Source of the DNA: Caulobacter rhizosphaerae
GTDB taxonomy: Bacteria; Pseudomonadota; Alphaproteobacteria; Caulobacterales; Caulobacteraceae
Length of the DNA stretch: 64,000 nt
Reading direction: 5' to 3'
NCBI RefSeq assembly: GCF_010977555.1
Contig: NZ_CP048815.1
Span: 1,356,501 to 1,420,500, forward strand
Every line of letters begins with the position of its first letter. Position 1 is the first letter of the stretch. Below, in pieces: positions 47,940 to 57,267 of this stretch. The notes below the pieces were generated by a model. That model saw only the letters and a program-made list of their open reading frames with translations, searched no databases and was not told the origin of the DNA. The position numbers were made by a program, and so were the translations under genes.

Positions 47940-48350
47940 CTACAGCCGGCCGCGTCGTCCGCCCTTGAGCTTGTCCAGCGCGCGGCGGGCGTGCTCGACC
48001 TGGGCGGCGACTGGGGCGTCCACGGGCGCGTCCACGGGCGCGTCCACTGGGGCGGCGGCGGCCCTGGAGGCCATCAGCATCTCGCGCACATTGGCCAGGC
48101 CCTGGGCGGCGTGCAGGCCGGCGGCGGCCGTCTCGGCGATCTGCGGCTTGCCGCGCGGCGTCGGCAGGACCAACGCGACCTTGCGGGCCATGGCGGCTAG
48201 GTCGCCGATGGCTTTCGCCTTGTCGCGGGCCTGGCGGATGGCGGCGGGATCGGTGGTGGCCTCGATGCTCTTCCAGGCCGCCTCGAGGGCGTCCATCAGC
48301 TGGAGCTGGAAGGTCAGGCAGCGGGTGGGGATGTCTTGGGCTTGGGTCAT
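47940..48350 (-). CDS. Hypothetical protein with APVD tandem repeats
   Basis: 136 residues from ATG 48350. A helical N-terminal half (LTFQLQLMDALEAAWKSIEA, RQARDKAKAIGDLAAMARKVALVLP) leads to a stretch of three APVD units (12-bp DNA repeats at about 48018-48055) and a basic tail (KLKGGRRGRL). No membrane segment. Not recognised; it may be a nucleoid- or polymer-associated helical protein. The repeat number could vary between strains. Confidence 0.6.
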   Translation of the reverse strand: MTQAQDIPTRCLTFQLQLMDALEAAWKSIEATTDPAAIRQARDKAKAIGDLAAMARKVALVLPTPRGKPQIAETAAAGLHAAQGLANVREMLMASRAAAAPVDAPVDAPVDAPVAAQVEHARRALDKLKGGRRGRL

Positions 48351-48476
48351 GCCGCTAGTGTGCGGCCGTCCTGGAGGGTGGGGACAGGAAACATGCGTTT
48401 TTGTGTAGGGGTTTGATCGGGTTGAGGTTTGTTTCGGCGGGAGCGGGGATAAACGGCGTTTCAACCCACCTCGCCA

Positions 48477-48615
48477 CCGTCATCCCGGGCCTCGTGCCCG
48501 GGACCCCTCCGTCCGCCGCAGGTGCGGAGGGGCGGCGCGCCGGCGCGCCGGCGCGCCAAGGCGCTTCACCTGCGAGCTGAACCAGGGGTCCCGGGCACAA
48601 GGCCCGGGATGACGG
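48477..48615. repeat. Type D element with conserved interior (139 bp)
   Basis: 32-bp arms (48477-48508, 48584-48615) with a single mismatch; core GTCATCCCGGGCCTCGTGCC. The interior includes GTCCGCCGCAGGTGCGGAGG, three CGGCGCGC units and GCGCCAAGGCGCTTCACC, closely following the element at 26955-27083. It fills the gap before the efflux operon's end. Confidence 0.9.
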
Positions 48616-48642
48616 ACTGAATAGCAACCTTGTGGATAACTT

Positions 48643-50076
48643 TTACGACGTCCACCCACCGCCCAGCGCCTTGTAGATCGCCACGACGTTGGTGTTGACC
48701 CCCGTCTCGGCGACGGTCAGCGAGTCCTCGGCCGCCAGCAGGGTCCGTTCGGCGTCCAAAAGCACCAGGAAGTCGATGCCGCCTTCCTTGTACTGGATGC
48801 GGGCCAGCTCGGCGGCGCGGCGCGAGGCGGCGGCCTGGTTGGTCAGGCTGACCAGTTGGGCCTGCTGCTGGCGGTAGGCGACCAGGGCGGTCTCCAGGTC
48901 CTCCAGCGCCCGCAGCACGGTCTGGTCGTAGACGGCCAGGCTGGCGTCGTTGCGAGCCTGGGCCGCCTTCAGCCGCTGGTGGGCGCCGCCCAGGTCGAGG
49001 GCCGGCCAGGACACCGACGGGGCCACCGACCAGGCCTGGCTGGCGCTGTTGCCGAAGCCCGAGGCCGAGCCCGACAGGAAGCCGATGAAGCCGCTGACCC
49101 GCACGCGGGGGAACAGGTCGGCCGTGGCGACCCCGACCTTGGCGGTCTGGGCGGCCAGGCGGCGCTCGGCGGCCTGGACGTCGGGGCGCCGGCGCAGCAG
49201 GTCGGACGCGTCGCCGATCGGCAGGGCGGCGATCAGCGGCGTGACCTCGGCTGTTGTGGCGACCAGGACCGCGTCCAGCTCGCCCGGCCGCTTGCCGACC
49301 AGGACGCAGAGCCGGTAGTTGGCCCGTTTCTCGGCGGTGATCAGCGACGGGATCGCCGCCTCGGTGGCGTTCAGGCGGGCCTGGGCGCTGGCCACGTCGA
49401 TCGGGCTGCCGGCCCCGGCGTTGTAGCGCACCTGGGTCAGGCGCAGGGTCTCGCGCTGGGTGTCGAGGTTGCGGTTGGCCACGGCCAGCCGGGCCTGGGC
49501 CCCGCGCAGTTCGAGGTAATTTCGAGCCACCTCGGCGGCGATGGTCACCTGGGCGTCGCGCAGGTCGGCTTGCGCCGCCCCGGCCTCGGCCCGGGCCGAT
49601 TCCACGCCCCGGCGGACGCGGCCGAACAGGTCGATCTCCCAGCCGGCGTCGAAGCCGGCCTGGTAGGTCTCGCTCTCCACCCGCTGGCCGTTCGAGCCCG
49701 GCTGCTGCTGGTCGCTCTTCTGGTAGGCGCCGCTGGCGGTGACCCGCGGCAGCTGGTCCAGGCGCGCGTCCTTGAACAGGGCCCGGGCCTCGTCCACCCG
49801 GGCGACCGCGACGCGGATGTCGAGGTTGCCGGCCAGGGCCTGGCTGATCAGGCCGTCCAGCACCGGGTCGTTGAACGCCTTCCACCATTGGGCCTCGGGC
49901 GCGGCGGTCGAGAAGGCCCCGGCCGGGGCGTTCTGCAGCACCACCGGCGCCTGGACCGGGGTCTTGTAGTCCGGGCCCACGGCGCAGGCCGAGAGCAGGA
50001 GCATGCTGGCGAACAGGCCGAGCTGGACCTTCAGGCTGCGCCAGCCGGGCTGGCGGGGTTGGATTGAAGCAAGCAT
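48643..50076 (-). CDS. RND efflux outer-membrane lipoprotein (NodT/OprM family)
   Basis: 477 residues from ATG 50076, overlapping the RND stop codon (ATGA). Signal with lipobox (LFASMLLLSAC, Cys about 31), then VGPDYKTP, the typical OprM opening. Two OEP repeats with long helices (EVARNYLELRGAQARLAVANRNL; LRALEDLETALVAYRQQQAQ). FGNSASQAWSVAPSVSWPALDLG is a family hallmark. It forms the trimeric exit duct of the MFP-RND-OMF pump. Last gene of the operon. Confidence 0.92.
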   Translation of the reverse strand: MLASIQPRQPGWRSLKVQLGLFASMLLLSACAVGPDYKTPVQAPVVLQNAPAGAFSTAAPEAQWWKAFNDPVLDGLISQALAGNLDIRVAVARVDEARALFKDARLDQLPRVTASGAYQKSDQQQPGSNGQRVESETYQAGFDAGWEIDLFGRVRRGVESARAEAGAAQADLRDAQVTIAAEVARNYLELRGAQARLAVANRNLDTQRETLRLTQVRYNAGAGSPIDVASAQARLNATEAAIPSLITAEKRANYRLCVLVGKRPGELDAVLVATTAEVTPLIAALPIGDASDLLRRRPDVQAAERRLAAQTAKVGVATADLFPRVRVSGFIGFLSGSASGFGNSASQAWSVAPSVSWPALDLGGAHQRLKAAQARNDASLAVYDQTVLRALEDLETALVAYRQQQAQLVSLTNQAAASRRAAELARIQYKEGGIDFLVLLDAERTLLAAEDSLTVAETGVNTNVVAIYKALGGGWTS

Positions 50077-53000
50077 CAGTGCGCCTCCACGACGGGCGTG
50101 GTTTGTTTGGCCGCCTTCAAGGCCGCCCGGCGGGCGGTGTTGCGGCGGATGACGAAGTAGAAGATCGGGGTCAGGACCAGGCCGAAGACCGTGACGCCCA
50201 GCATGCCGGAGAACACCGCCACGCCCATGGCCCGGCGCATCTCCGCGCCCGCCCCGTGCGAGACGACCAGCGGCCACACGCCCATGATGAAGGCGATCGA
50301 GGTCATCAGGATCGGCCGCAGCCGCAGGCGGCAGGCCTCCAGCACCGCCTGCATCGGGGTGTCGCCGTGCTCCTCGCGTTCCTTGGCGAACTCGACGATC
50401 AGGATGGCGTTCTTACACGCCAGCCCCACCAGCACGATCAGCCCGATCTGGGTGAAGATGTTGTTGTCGCCATGGGTCAGCAGCACGCCGGCCAGGGCCG
50501 ACAGTAGGGTCATCGGCACGATCAGGATGACCACCAGCGGCAGGCTCCAGCTCTCGTACTGGGCGACCAGCACCAGGAAGGCCAGCAGCACGCAGAGCGG
50601 GAAGATGTAGACCGCCGTGTTGCCCGCCAGGATCTGCTGGTAGGTCAGCTCGGTCCACTCGTAGCCCATGCCGTTGGGCAGCTCCTGCTTGGCCAGGTCC
50701 TCCAGCGCCTTCTGGGCCTGGCCCGTCGAGTAGCCGGGGGCCGGGCCGCCGTTGATCTCGGCCGTGAGCACGCCGTTGTAATGGCTCTCGCGGTCGGGGC
50801 CCGTGGCCTCCTTGAAGCTGACGAAGGCGCCTAGCGGGATCATCTGGCCCGACCCGTTGCGGGTCTGCAGGCGCAGCATCTGCTCGGGCTGCAGGCGGAA
50901 TTTCTGGTCGGCCTGGACGTTGACCTCGTAGGTGCGGCCAAAGCGGTTGAAGTCGTTGACGTACAGCGAGCCCAGATAGACCTGCATGGTCTCGAAGAGG
51001 TCGGTCAGGCTGACGCCCGAGGCCCGGGCCTTCTCGCGATCGATGTTGGCCTCGATCTTCGGCACGCTGACCTGGTAGGTCGAGAACACGCCGGCCAGGG
51101 CGGGGTCCTTGCGGGCCTTGTCGATCAGGTTCTGGGTCTGCTTGTTCAGCTCGTCCGGACCCAGGCCCGCGCGGTCGACGATCTGCATGCGGAAGCCGCC
51201 GATCGTGCCCAGCCCCTGCACCGACGGCGGCGGGAAGACCGCGATCTGGGCGTCGGGGATGGCGCCGAACTTCTGGTTCAGCTGGCCGACGATGGCGTTG
51301 GCCGACATCGACTTGTCCTTGCGGTCCTTGAAGTCGGACAGCGGGAAGAACACCGCGCCGGAGTTGGGGCTGTTGATGAAGCCGTTGGCCGACAGGCCGG
51401 GGAAGGCCACCGAGTGCTTGATGCCAGGCACCTTCATGGCGATGTCGCCCATCTGGCGGATGACCGCCTCGGTGCGGTCCAGCGAGGCCGCGTCGGGCAG
51501 TTGCACGACGGCGACCACATAGGCCTTGTCCTGCTGGGGCACGAAACCGCCGGGGGTCTTCATGAAGGCCCCGATCGTCAGGGCCAGCAGCAGGCCGTAG
51601 ATCACCAGCCCCGCGGTCGACTTGCCCAGGGTGCGGCCGACATTGCGGACATAGCCGTTCGACGCCTTGGCGAAGAAGCGGTTGAACGGGTTGAACAGCC
51701 AGCCCAGGGCCGCGTCGATCAGCTTCTGGAAGCGGTCCTTGGGCGCGTCGTGGCTCTTGAGCAGCACCGCGGCCAGGGCCGGAGACAGCGTCAGGGAGTT
51801 GAAGGCCGAGATCACCGTCGAGATGGCGATGGTCAGGGCGAACTGACGATAGAACTGGCCCGACAGGCCGCTGATGAAGGCGGTCGGGATGAACACCGCG
51901 CACAGCACCAGGGCCGTGGAGATGATCGGCCCGGTGACCTCGCTCATGGCCTTGCGGGTGGCCGCCGCCGGTTCGAGGCCGTTGGATATGTTGCGCTCGA
52001 CGTTCTCGACCACGACGATGGCGTCGTCGACGACGATGCCGATGGCCAGCACCAGGCCGAACAGGGTCAGGGCGTTGAGGCCGAAGCCCAGCATCAGCAG
52101 GACGGCGAAGGTGCCGATCAGCGAGACGGGCACGGCGATCAGCGGGATGATCGAGGCGCGCCAGCCCTGCAGGAACAGCACCACCACCAGCACCACCAGG
52201 ATGATGGCCTCGATCAGGGTGTGGATCACCGAGTCGATCGATTCCTGCACGAAGGCGGTGGTGTCGTAGATGATCTCGTAGTCGACGCCCTCGGGGAACT
52301 CCTTCTTCAGCTCCTTCATCGTCTTCTTGATGTCGGCGGCCATGGCCAGGGCGTTGGAGCCGGGGCGCTGGAAGATCGGCATGGCCACGGCCGACTTGTT
52401 GTCGAGCAGCGAGCGCAGGGCGTAGTTGTTGGCGCCCATCTCGACCCGGGCCACGTCGCCCAGGTGGGTCAGTTCGCCATTGGCGCCGGAGCGGATGATG
52501 ACGTTGCGGAACTGCTCCTCGTCGGTCAGGCGGCCGGGCGCGTTGATCGACAGCTGGAAGTCCGAGCCCATGTTGGTGGGCGGCGCCCCCAGCTGGCCGG
52601 CGGCGACCTGGACGTTCTGCTCGCGCAGGGCTTTGACCACGTCGCCGGCCGTCATGTTCAGCGAGGCCAGCTTTTCCGGATCCAGCCACACCCGCATGGA
52701 GTAGGCGCCGGCCCCGAAGATCTGCACGTCTCCGACGCCGTCGACGCGCTTGAGGCGGTCACGGACGTTCAGCTGCGCGTAGTTGCTCAGATAGAGCATG
52801 TCGTAGCGGTTGTTGGGCGAGATCATGTGCACGACCAGGGTCAGGTCGGGCGAGGCCTTGTCGGTGGTCACGCCGATGCGCTGCACCTCCTGGGGCAGCT
52901 TCGGCAGGGCCTGGGCGACGCGGTTCTGGACCTGCACCTGGGCCTTGTCGAGGTCGGTGCCCAGGGCGAAGGTGACGGTCAGGATCATGGCCCCGTCCGA

Positions 53001-53255
53001 CGCCGACTGCGAGGACTGGTAGATCATGCCCTCGACGCCGTTGATCGCCTGCTCCAGCGGGGCGGCGACGGTCTGGCCGATGACGGCGGGGTTGGCGCCC
53101 GGATAAGCGGCGCGCACGACCACGGTCGGCGGCACCACCTCGGGATATTCCGAGATCGGCAGACGCGGCAGAGCCACCAGCCCGGCGATGAAGATGACGA
53201 TCGAGAGCACGGCGGCGAAGCGCGGTCTGCTCACGAAGAACTTTGAGAAATTCAT
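50076..53255 (-). CDS. RND multidrug efflux inner-membrane transporter (HAE1 family)
   Basis: 1059 residues from ATG 53255. Twelve TM segments and two large periplasmic loops. N-terminus MNFSKFFVSRPRFAAVLSIVIF; the proton-relay motif is in TM4 (LFGLVLAIGIVVDDAIVVVENVERN, with the Asp pair), and GFVPQQDKAYVVAVVQLPDAASLDRT lies in the second loop. AcrB/MexB-type hydrophobic multidrug export is expected. A type E repeat separates it from the adaptor gene upstream. TetR regulation is likely. Confidence 0.95.
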   Translation of the reverse strand: MNFSKFFVSRPRFAAVLSIVIFIAGLVALPRLPISEYPEVVPPTVVVRAAYPGANPAVIGQTVAAPLEQAINGVEGMIYQSSQSASDGAMILTVTFALGTDLDKAQVQVQNRVAQALPKLPQEVQRIGVTTDKASPDLTLVVHMISPNNRYDMLYLSNYAQLNVRDRLKRVDGVGDVQIFGAGAYSMRVWLDPEKLASLNMTAGDVVKALREQNVQVAAGQLGAPPTNMGSDFQLSINAPGRLTDEEQFRNVIIRSGANGELTHLGDVARVEMGANNYALRSLLDNKSAVAMPIFQRPGSNALAMAADIKKTMKELKKEFPEGVDYEIIYDTTAFVQESIDSVIHTLIEAIILVVLVVVLFLQGWRASIIPLIAVPVSLIGTFAVLLMLGFGLNALTLFGLVLAIGIVVDDAIVVVENVERNISNGLEPAAATRKAMSEVTGPIISTALVLCAVFIPTAFISGLSGQFYRQFALTIAISTVISAFNSLTLSPALAAVLLKSHDAPKDRFQKLIDAALGWLFNPFNRFFAKASNGYVRNVGRTLGKSTAGLVIYGLLLALTIGAFMKTPGGFVPQQDKAYVVAVVQLPDAASLDRTEAVIRQMGDIAMKVPGIKHSVAFPGLSANGFINSPNSGAVFFPLSDFKDRKDKSMSANAIVGQLNQKFGAIPDAQIAVFPPPSVQGLGTIGGFRMQIVDRAGLGPDELNKQTQNLIDKARKDPALAGVFSTYQVSVPKIEANIDREKARASGVSLTDLFETMQVYLGSLYVNDFNRFGRTYEVNVQADQKFRLQPEQMLRLQTRNGSGQMIPLGAFVSFKEATGPDRESHYNGVLTAEINGGPAPGYSTGQAQKALEDLAKQELPNGMGYEWTELTYQQILAGNTAVYIFPLCVLLAFLVLVAQYESWSLPLVVILIVPMTLLSALAGVLLTHGDNNIFTQIGLIVLVGLACKNAILIVEFAKEREEHGDTPMQAVLEACRLRLRPILMTSIAFIMGVWPLVVSHGAGAEMRRAMGVAVFSGMLGVTVFGLVLTPIFYFVIRRNTARRAALKAAKQTTPVVEAH

Positions 53256-53342
53256 GGGAGGCGCCTTTTGCGGGCGAGTATGGGGAGGAGGCAAGGAGGG
53301 GGCGTGGACCGGTTCAAACCGGCCTGAAGGCGAATTCCTGAT

Positions 53343-53469
53343 CCGCTCATCCCGGCGAATGCCGGGACCCAGATGGAAGAGCTGGGAAGCTGACGCCAAG
53401 AGCGCCGCGTTCTTCCAGCCCACCCCGTCGCCATGGGATCTGGGTCCCGGCTTTCGCCGGGATGAGCGG
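53343..53469. repeat. Type E intergenic inverted repeat inside the efflux operon
   Basis: 32-bp arms at 53343-53374 and 53438-53469 (core CTCATCCCGGCG / CGCCGGGATGAG), matching except for a few bases in the loop part of each arm. Sits between the adaptor and RND genes of one operon. Confidence 0.85.
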
Positions 53470-53481
53470 GTTAAAGGACGG

Positions 53482-54660
53482 TCAGTTCTGAGAAACCGAG
53501 TTGATCATCGCGACCCGCTGCGGACCGGTTTCGAACTGCGACAGGTCCGAGGACAGGTCGGTCTTGACGACCACCGGGTTGACGGTGTCGCCCGGCTTGA
53601 CCTTCTGCAGGCCGCCGACGATCACCCGGTCGCCGGGCTTCAGACCGGTGCGGATGATGCGCAGGTTGCCGGCCAGCGGGCCGATCTCGACCGGGCGGTA
53701 CTCGGCCTTGTTGTTGGCGCCCACCACCACGACGTAGCGCTTGCCCAGGTCGGTGGCCACCGCGCGGTCGGGGGCCAGGGCCACCGTCTGCGAGGTGTCG
53801 CTGACCATGCGGATGCGGGCGAACAAGCCGGGGGTGAACCGGCCGTCGGCGTTGGCGAAGATCGCCCGGCCGTTGATCGTGCCGCTCTTGGCGTCCAGGG
53901 CGTTGTCGATGAACTTCAGCTGGCCCTGGTGCGGATAACCGTCCTCGGTCATCAGGCCCATATAGACGGGGCTCGCCTTGCCGCGTTCGGCCGAGGCGTA
54001 CTTCAGGAAGGTCTGCTCGTCGGCGTTGAACGTCGCGTAGATCGGGGTGTCGCTGACCACCGTGGTCAGCAGGTCGGACGGGGTGACCAGGTTGCCGCGG
54101 GTGATCACGGCCTTGGAGACCCGGCCGTCGATCGGCGAGACCACGCGGGTCCATTCCAGGTTCAGCCTGGCGGTCTGGTAGGCGGCGTTGGCGGCGCCGA
54201 GATTGGCCTGGGCGGCCTTTTCCTCGGCGGAGAGCCGGTCGAACTCGCTCTGGGCCAGGGCGTTCTGCTCGATCAGCCGGCGGCCGCGCTCGCGGTTGAC
54301 GACGGCCAGGTCCAGCTGGGCCTTGGCCCGGGCCACCTCGGCCTGGGCGCGGTTGGCCTCGGCCTGGTAGGGGCGCGGGTCGATCTGGAACAGCACCTGG
54401 CCCTTGCGGACCCGGGCGCCTTCCTCGAACCGGGCGCCGTCGATGAAGCCGCTGACGCGCGGGCGGATGTCGACAGTGTCGATGGCCTCGAGACGGCCGG
54501 TGAAGTCATCCCACTGGCGCAGTTCCTTGAAGGCTACGGGGGTGATGGTGACCTGGGCGGGCGGCGGAGCGGCTTCCTGCTTGGCCTGGGCGCTGCAGGC
54601 GGCCAGCACGGCCACGGCGGCCAGGCCGGCGAACGAGGTGAAAACGGGGCGGAGGGACAT
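53482..54660 (-). CDS. RND efflux periplasmic adaptor (MFP) lipoprotein
   Basis: 392 residues. Lipobox signal (FAGLAAVAVLAACSAQ). Order: barrel-sandwich half (DDFTGRLEAIDTVDIRPRVSGFI, ARVRKGQVLFQIDPRPYQAE), helical hairpin (about 100-170), second half WTRVVSPIDGRVSKAVITRGNLV, then the beta-barrel and membrane-proximal domains (GQLKFIDNALDAKSGTI, GLKPGDRVIVGGLQKVKPG). It links pump and channel. First main gene of the operon, reading away from a TetR gene with a palindrome between. Confidence 0.93.
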   Translation of the reverse strand: MSLRPVFTSFAGLAAVAVLAACSAQAKQEAAPPPAQVTITPVAFKELRQWDDFTGRLEAIDTVDIRPRVSGFIDGARFEEGARVRKGQVLFQIDPRPYQAEANRAQAEVARAKAQLDLAVVNRERGRRLIEQNALAQSEFDRLSAEEKAAQANLGAANAAYQTARLNLEWTRVVSPIDGRVSKAVITRGNLVTPSDLLTTVVSDTPIYATFNADEQTFLKYASAERGKASPVYMGLMTEDGYPHQGQLKFIDNALDAKSGTINGRAIFANADGRFTPGLFARIRMVSDTSQTVALAPDRAVATDLGKRYVVVVGANNKAEYRPVEIGPLAGNLRIIRTGLKPGDRVIVGGLQKVKPGDTVNPVVVKTDLSSDLSQFETGPQRVAMINSVSQN

Positions 54661-54707
54661 AGGCGTACCTATCGGACAGAAGAAGCGGGGAGGAGACGGC
54701 GGTTTTT

Positions 54708-54893
54708 CTATTCCCAGACGGGGCGCCGGGATTTCTGGCGGACCTTGGGCGAGGCGGCCCAGTCCCGACCGGACGAACCCTCGGGGCCCTGGCCGATCAG
54801 CTTGCGGAGGGAACGGGCGGGGCCGGCCAGCCAGGCGGCTTTGGCGGGCGAGGCGTCGGCGTGTTGGCCTTGAGGGCTTGCGCTCGGGGGCAT
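54708..54893 (-). CDS. Possible small ORF at the head of the efflux operon
   Basis: 61 codons in the direction of the adaptor gene, with GGAG nine bases before the ATG, starting MPPSASPQGQHADASPA and ending KVRQKSRRPVWE. It is basic with no membrane segment or known domain. It lies between the operator palindrome and the adaptor start. It could be a real small protein or only part of the leader. Confidence 0.3.
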   Translation of the reverse strand: MPPSASPQGQHADASPAKAAWLAGPARSLRKLIGQGPEGSSGRDWAASPKVRQKSRRPVWE

Positions 54894-54985
54894 GGCTCGC
54901 GCTCCGTTCCGGGGTTAAGGATCAAATGTCGCAGTTGCTGTTGCTTGACGTGACGTCCATCTGTGACGATGTAGTCGTATGTGAC

Positions 54986-55001
54986 GATACCGTTCGGTAT
55001 C
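54986..55001. promoter_or_regulatory. Candidate TetR operator
   Basis: GATACCGTTCGGTATC is a perfect inverted repeat (7-bp arms, 2-bp spacer) between the divergent TetR and efflux genes, about 60 bp from the regulator start. A half-like TGACGAT stretch is repeated just upstream. Confidence 0.55.
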
Positions 55002-55060
55002 ATCCACGCGGTGAGAGATACTGACCGGTAACTCTCGCGTCAAGGTGAGGTGCTGTGAAA

Positions 55061-55699
55061 ATGGCTGAGAGAAATTCTGGCGGGGGCAAGCTGGACGACC
55101 TGGAGGCGCCCGTGTGCGCTCCGTTGTCCAAGCGACCGGCCCGCGACCGGATCTTCGAAACCGCCCGCGAGCTGTTCTATCAGCATGGCATCCGCGCGGT
55201 GGGGGTCGAGGCGATCGCCGCCGAAGCCGACGCCACCAAGATGACGCTGTACCGCAACTTCCCGTCCAAGGACGAGCTGGTGGCCGAGGTGCTGCGCGAG
55301 CAGGAACGCGACTACTGGGCCTGGTGGGACGAGGTCGTCGGCTGCACCTGCGGCGACCCGCGGGCCCAGCTGGAGGCGATCTTCGACGCCTTCGAGACCA
55401 AGGCCTGCAACGCCGACGTCCACGGCTGCCCGCTGTCCAACGCCGCCATCGAACTGCACGAAGCCGACCATCCGGCCCAGAAGGTGTCGGTGGCCTACAA
55501 GCAACAGCTCCACGCCCGCCTTGTCGACCTGTGCCGGCGGGCCGGCGCGCCGGACGAGGACCTGGCCGACGGCCTGATGCTGCTGATGGAAGGCTCCTAT
55601 ACCGCCCGCGTCACCCTGGGCGCCGCGGGCCCTGTGCGCGCCGTGGCGCGCGCCGGTCGGGCGCTGATCAAGGCGCACCTGGATCAGAAGGACTGCTGA
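55061..55699 (+). CDS. TetR-family repressor of the RND efflux operon
   Basis: About 212 residues (ATG 55061; GTG 55055 with GAGG close by is an alternative). HTH at about 27-70: RDRIFETARELFYQHGIRAVGVEAIAAEADATKMTLYRNFPSKDELV (given here only as landmarks), with helix 3 TKMTLYRNF. The ligand domain has several Cys (VGCTCGD, KACNAD, HGCPLS), which could sense electrophiles. It diverges from the efflux genes, the standard arrangement for local repression. Confidence 0.9.
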   Translation: MAERNSGGGKLDDLEAPVCAPLSKRPARDRIFETARELFYQHGIRAVGVEAIAAEADATKMTLYRNFPSKDELVAEVLREQERDYWAWWDEVVGCTCGDPRAQLEAIFDAFETKACNADVHGCPLSNAAIELHEADHPAQKVSVAYKQQLHARLVDLCRRAGAPDEDLADGLMLLMEGSYTARVTLGAAGPVRAVARAGRALIKAHLDQKDC

Positions 55700-55706
55700 G
55701 AGACCC

Positions 55707-55812
55707 TGCGTCCTTCGAGGCCCGCTTTCGCGGGCGCCTCAGGATGAGGAGCGTTTTGGCTGTGAATGCCTCATCCTGAGGTGCGAGCCGTAGGCGAGCC
55801 TCGAAGGACGCA
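55707..55812. repeat. Type B intergenic inverted repeat
   Basis: Ends TGCGTCCTTCGAGG (55707) and CCTCGAAGGACGCA (to 55812), inner arms CCTCAGGATGAGG / CCTCATCCTGAGG. Second copy of the element found between rutB and rutC. Confidence 0.88.
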
Positions 55813-56208
55813 AGGCCAAGACGCGCCGCGCGGACACCCATCCCCCGACGGGTCCGCGCGGCGCGCGCCGGCGCCGCCGAAGGGGAGGGAAAAGGCGGCG
55901 CCTCTTAAAGCCTATCAGCGGAATAGGATTTGAGTCCCGGCAGATTTTCTGACCCCGTCGACAGATCATCGAACGACCCGAGAAACTAAAAACAGGGCCA
56001 GGAGTTCTGGCTCGCGTCAGTTGCGTTCCGGACTTAACCGTGTCGTCAAGTTGTGAAATTGCGAGCCTATAAGATGTGTCGATGTCATCCCCCCGTAGGG
56101 CGAATGTCGATCTGACCTCGATGTTTCGGGGCCGATCCGCGCCCGAACAACCGCTCGTTCGCGCTGTTGGATCAGCGCTCCCAATTCGATTTGCGTAAGG
56201 AGCTCGTG
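55813..56208. other. Gene-free stretch of about 400 bp
   Basis: GC-rich hairpin-forming sequence at 55840-55915 (CGCGCGGCGCGCGCCGGCGC), then AT-richer sequence that probably holds the promoter of the small gene at 56209. No RBS-supported reading frame, known RNA or repeat beyond the type B element was seen. Confidence 0.5.
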
Positions 56209-56433
56209 ATGGCTCTGCTGATTTCCGTCGCCCCGGCCGAGCAGGGCTGGGCCGTGCGCTCCGAGGCCCTCGAGGCCGAACTGACCTTCGAACGCGGCGG
56301 CCGGGCGGAAGCCGCCGCCCGGGACTTGGCCAATCGCCTGGCCGCCTCCGGCCATGCCGCCGAGGTGCGCGTGTTCCTGCGCGACGGCGCCGAGGCGGGA
56401 CGGTTCCTGCACCCGGCGCGCTGGGCGAGCTGA
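56209..56433 (+). CDS. Small hypothetical protein, DUF2188-like layout
   Basis: 74 residues with a strong RBS (AAGGAG eight bases before the ATG). One beta-beta-alpha-beta unit: LLISVAPAEQGWAVRSEALEAELTF, helix RAEAAARDLANRLAASG, then AEVRVFLRDGAEAGRFLHP. The pattern resembles DUF2188-type small proteins, but the match is by eye only. Cytoplasmic. A GC hairpin follows the stop. Confidence 0.65.
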   Translation: MALLISVAPAEQGWAVRSEALEAELTFERGGRAEAAARDLANRLAASGHAAEVRVFLRDGAEAGRFLHPARWAS

Positions 56434-56436
56434 AAG

Positions 56437-56463
56437 CGCCCGGGCCGACTGCCGGCCCGGGCG
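56437..56463. terminator. Hairpin between convergent genes
   Basis: CGCCCGGGCCG (56437-56447) and CGGCCCGGGCG (56453-56463), an 11-bp perfect stem with a 5-nt loop. There is no T-run on the plus strand and CTTTC on the minus. Probably a shared transcript end. Confidence 0.6.
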
Positions 56464-56469
56464 GTCGGC

Positions 56470-57126
56470 TCAGGAGAAGGTGACGTCGACCCGGGCGTAG
56501 TGAAGGTCTATTCCCGGGAACCCGCCACGCCGCAGGCCGCTTTCGATCAGCCGATAGGTCGCCAGGCCGTCGGCCGAGCCGGGGGCCGTTCTGGGAAGCG
56601 CGGCCACCGCGGCGGCGAACGCCGCCTCGAACGACTTTCCGTAGCCGATCTCCTCGGGCGGGGGCGTCCCGCCCTGGAGGGCGACGGCGGGCCGTTCGTC
56701 GAAGGCGAGGTCCTCGATCTCGACCGTGTGGTGGCCGTCCGCGTCGTGGATTACGACGACCGGCGCCCCCGCCGGAAACCCGAAGATCTCCGAGAGTTTG
56801 AAAGGCTTCAGGGCCGGCAATGCGAACTGCGGCGTATAGACCCAGAAGTCGAATTGCGGCGGGTAGATCTTGAGCGGGCTTTGCCGAATGTCCGGGATCT
56901 GGCTCACGCTCGACAGCGTGCCCCAGGCCTGGATGAGCAGGGCGCGTCCAAGGCGAAACGCACGGTATTCGGCCCTTCCGTAGCTTTCGGAATAGCCGGG
57001 CGGCGGCCCGCTGATGCTGCTGTTCGGGATCAGCGGAGGAAAGGGCCAGATGCTGGGGCCTCCGGCCGCGGCTGGGAGGCTGGCGGCCAGGGGAAAGGGT
57101 GTTTCGGGACCGCTTTGACGGTTCAT
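56470..57126 (-). CDS. Hypothetical protein
   Basis: 218 residues. A Pro-rich N-terminus (IWPFPPLIPNSSISGPPPGYSESY), then mixed alpha/beta with aromatic strands (PPQFDFWVYTPQFALPALKPF), an acidic middle (HDADGHHTVEIEDLAF) and a C-terminus ending LHYARVDVTFS. No signal peptide, membrane helix or known motif. The C-terminal part (FEAAFAAAVAALPRTAPG) may be a separate helical unit. Composition matches the host, so it is an old gene. Not recognised. Confidence 0.6.
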   Translation of the reverse strand: MNRQSGPETPFPLAASLPAAAGGPSIWPFPPLIPNSSISGPPPGYSESYGRAEYRAFRLGRALLIQAWGTLSSVSQIPDIRQSPLKIYPPQFDFWVYTPQFALPALKPFKLSEIFGFPAGAPVVVIHDADGHHTVEIEDLAFDERPAVALQGGTPPPEEIGYGKSFEAAFAAAVAALPRTAPGSADGLATYRLIESGLRRGGFPGIDLHYARVDVTFS

Positions 57127-57267
57127 GATCGTGTCCGAGCGCTGGATTTGAGGGGCGGACGCAAAGCAACTCGTACTATCGCGAATTAACCATAAATTGA
57201 TTTCCGCCGATAGGTTCGCCGTTAAGTTTATTGACCCGCCCGGGCCTTTCCGACGGGGCGGCGTCTG

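Noticed and set aside
55840..55915. Very GC-rich stretch as a possible origin or att site
   Set aside because: Simple CG-rich hairpin sequence without DnaA boxes, integrase gene or direct repeats.
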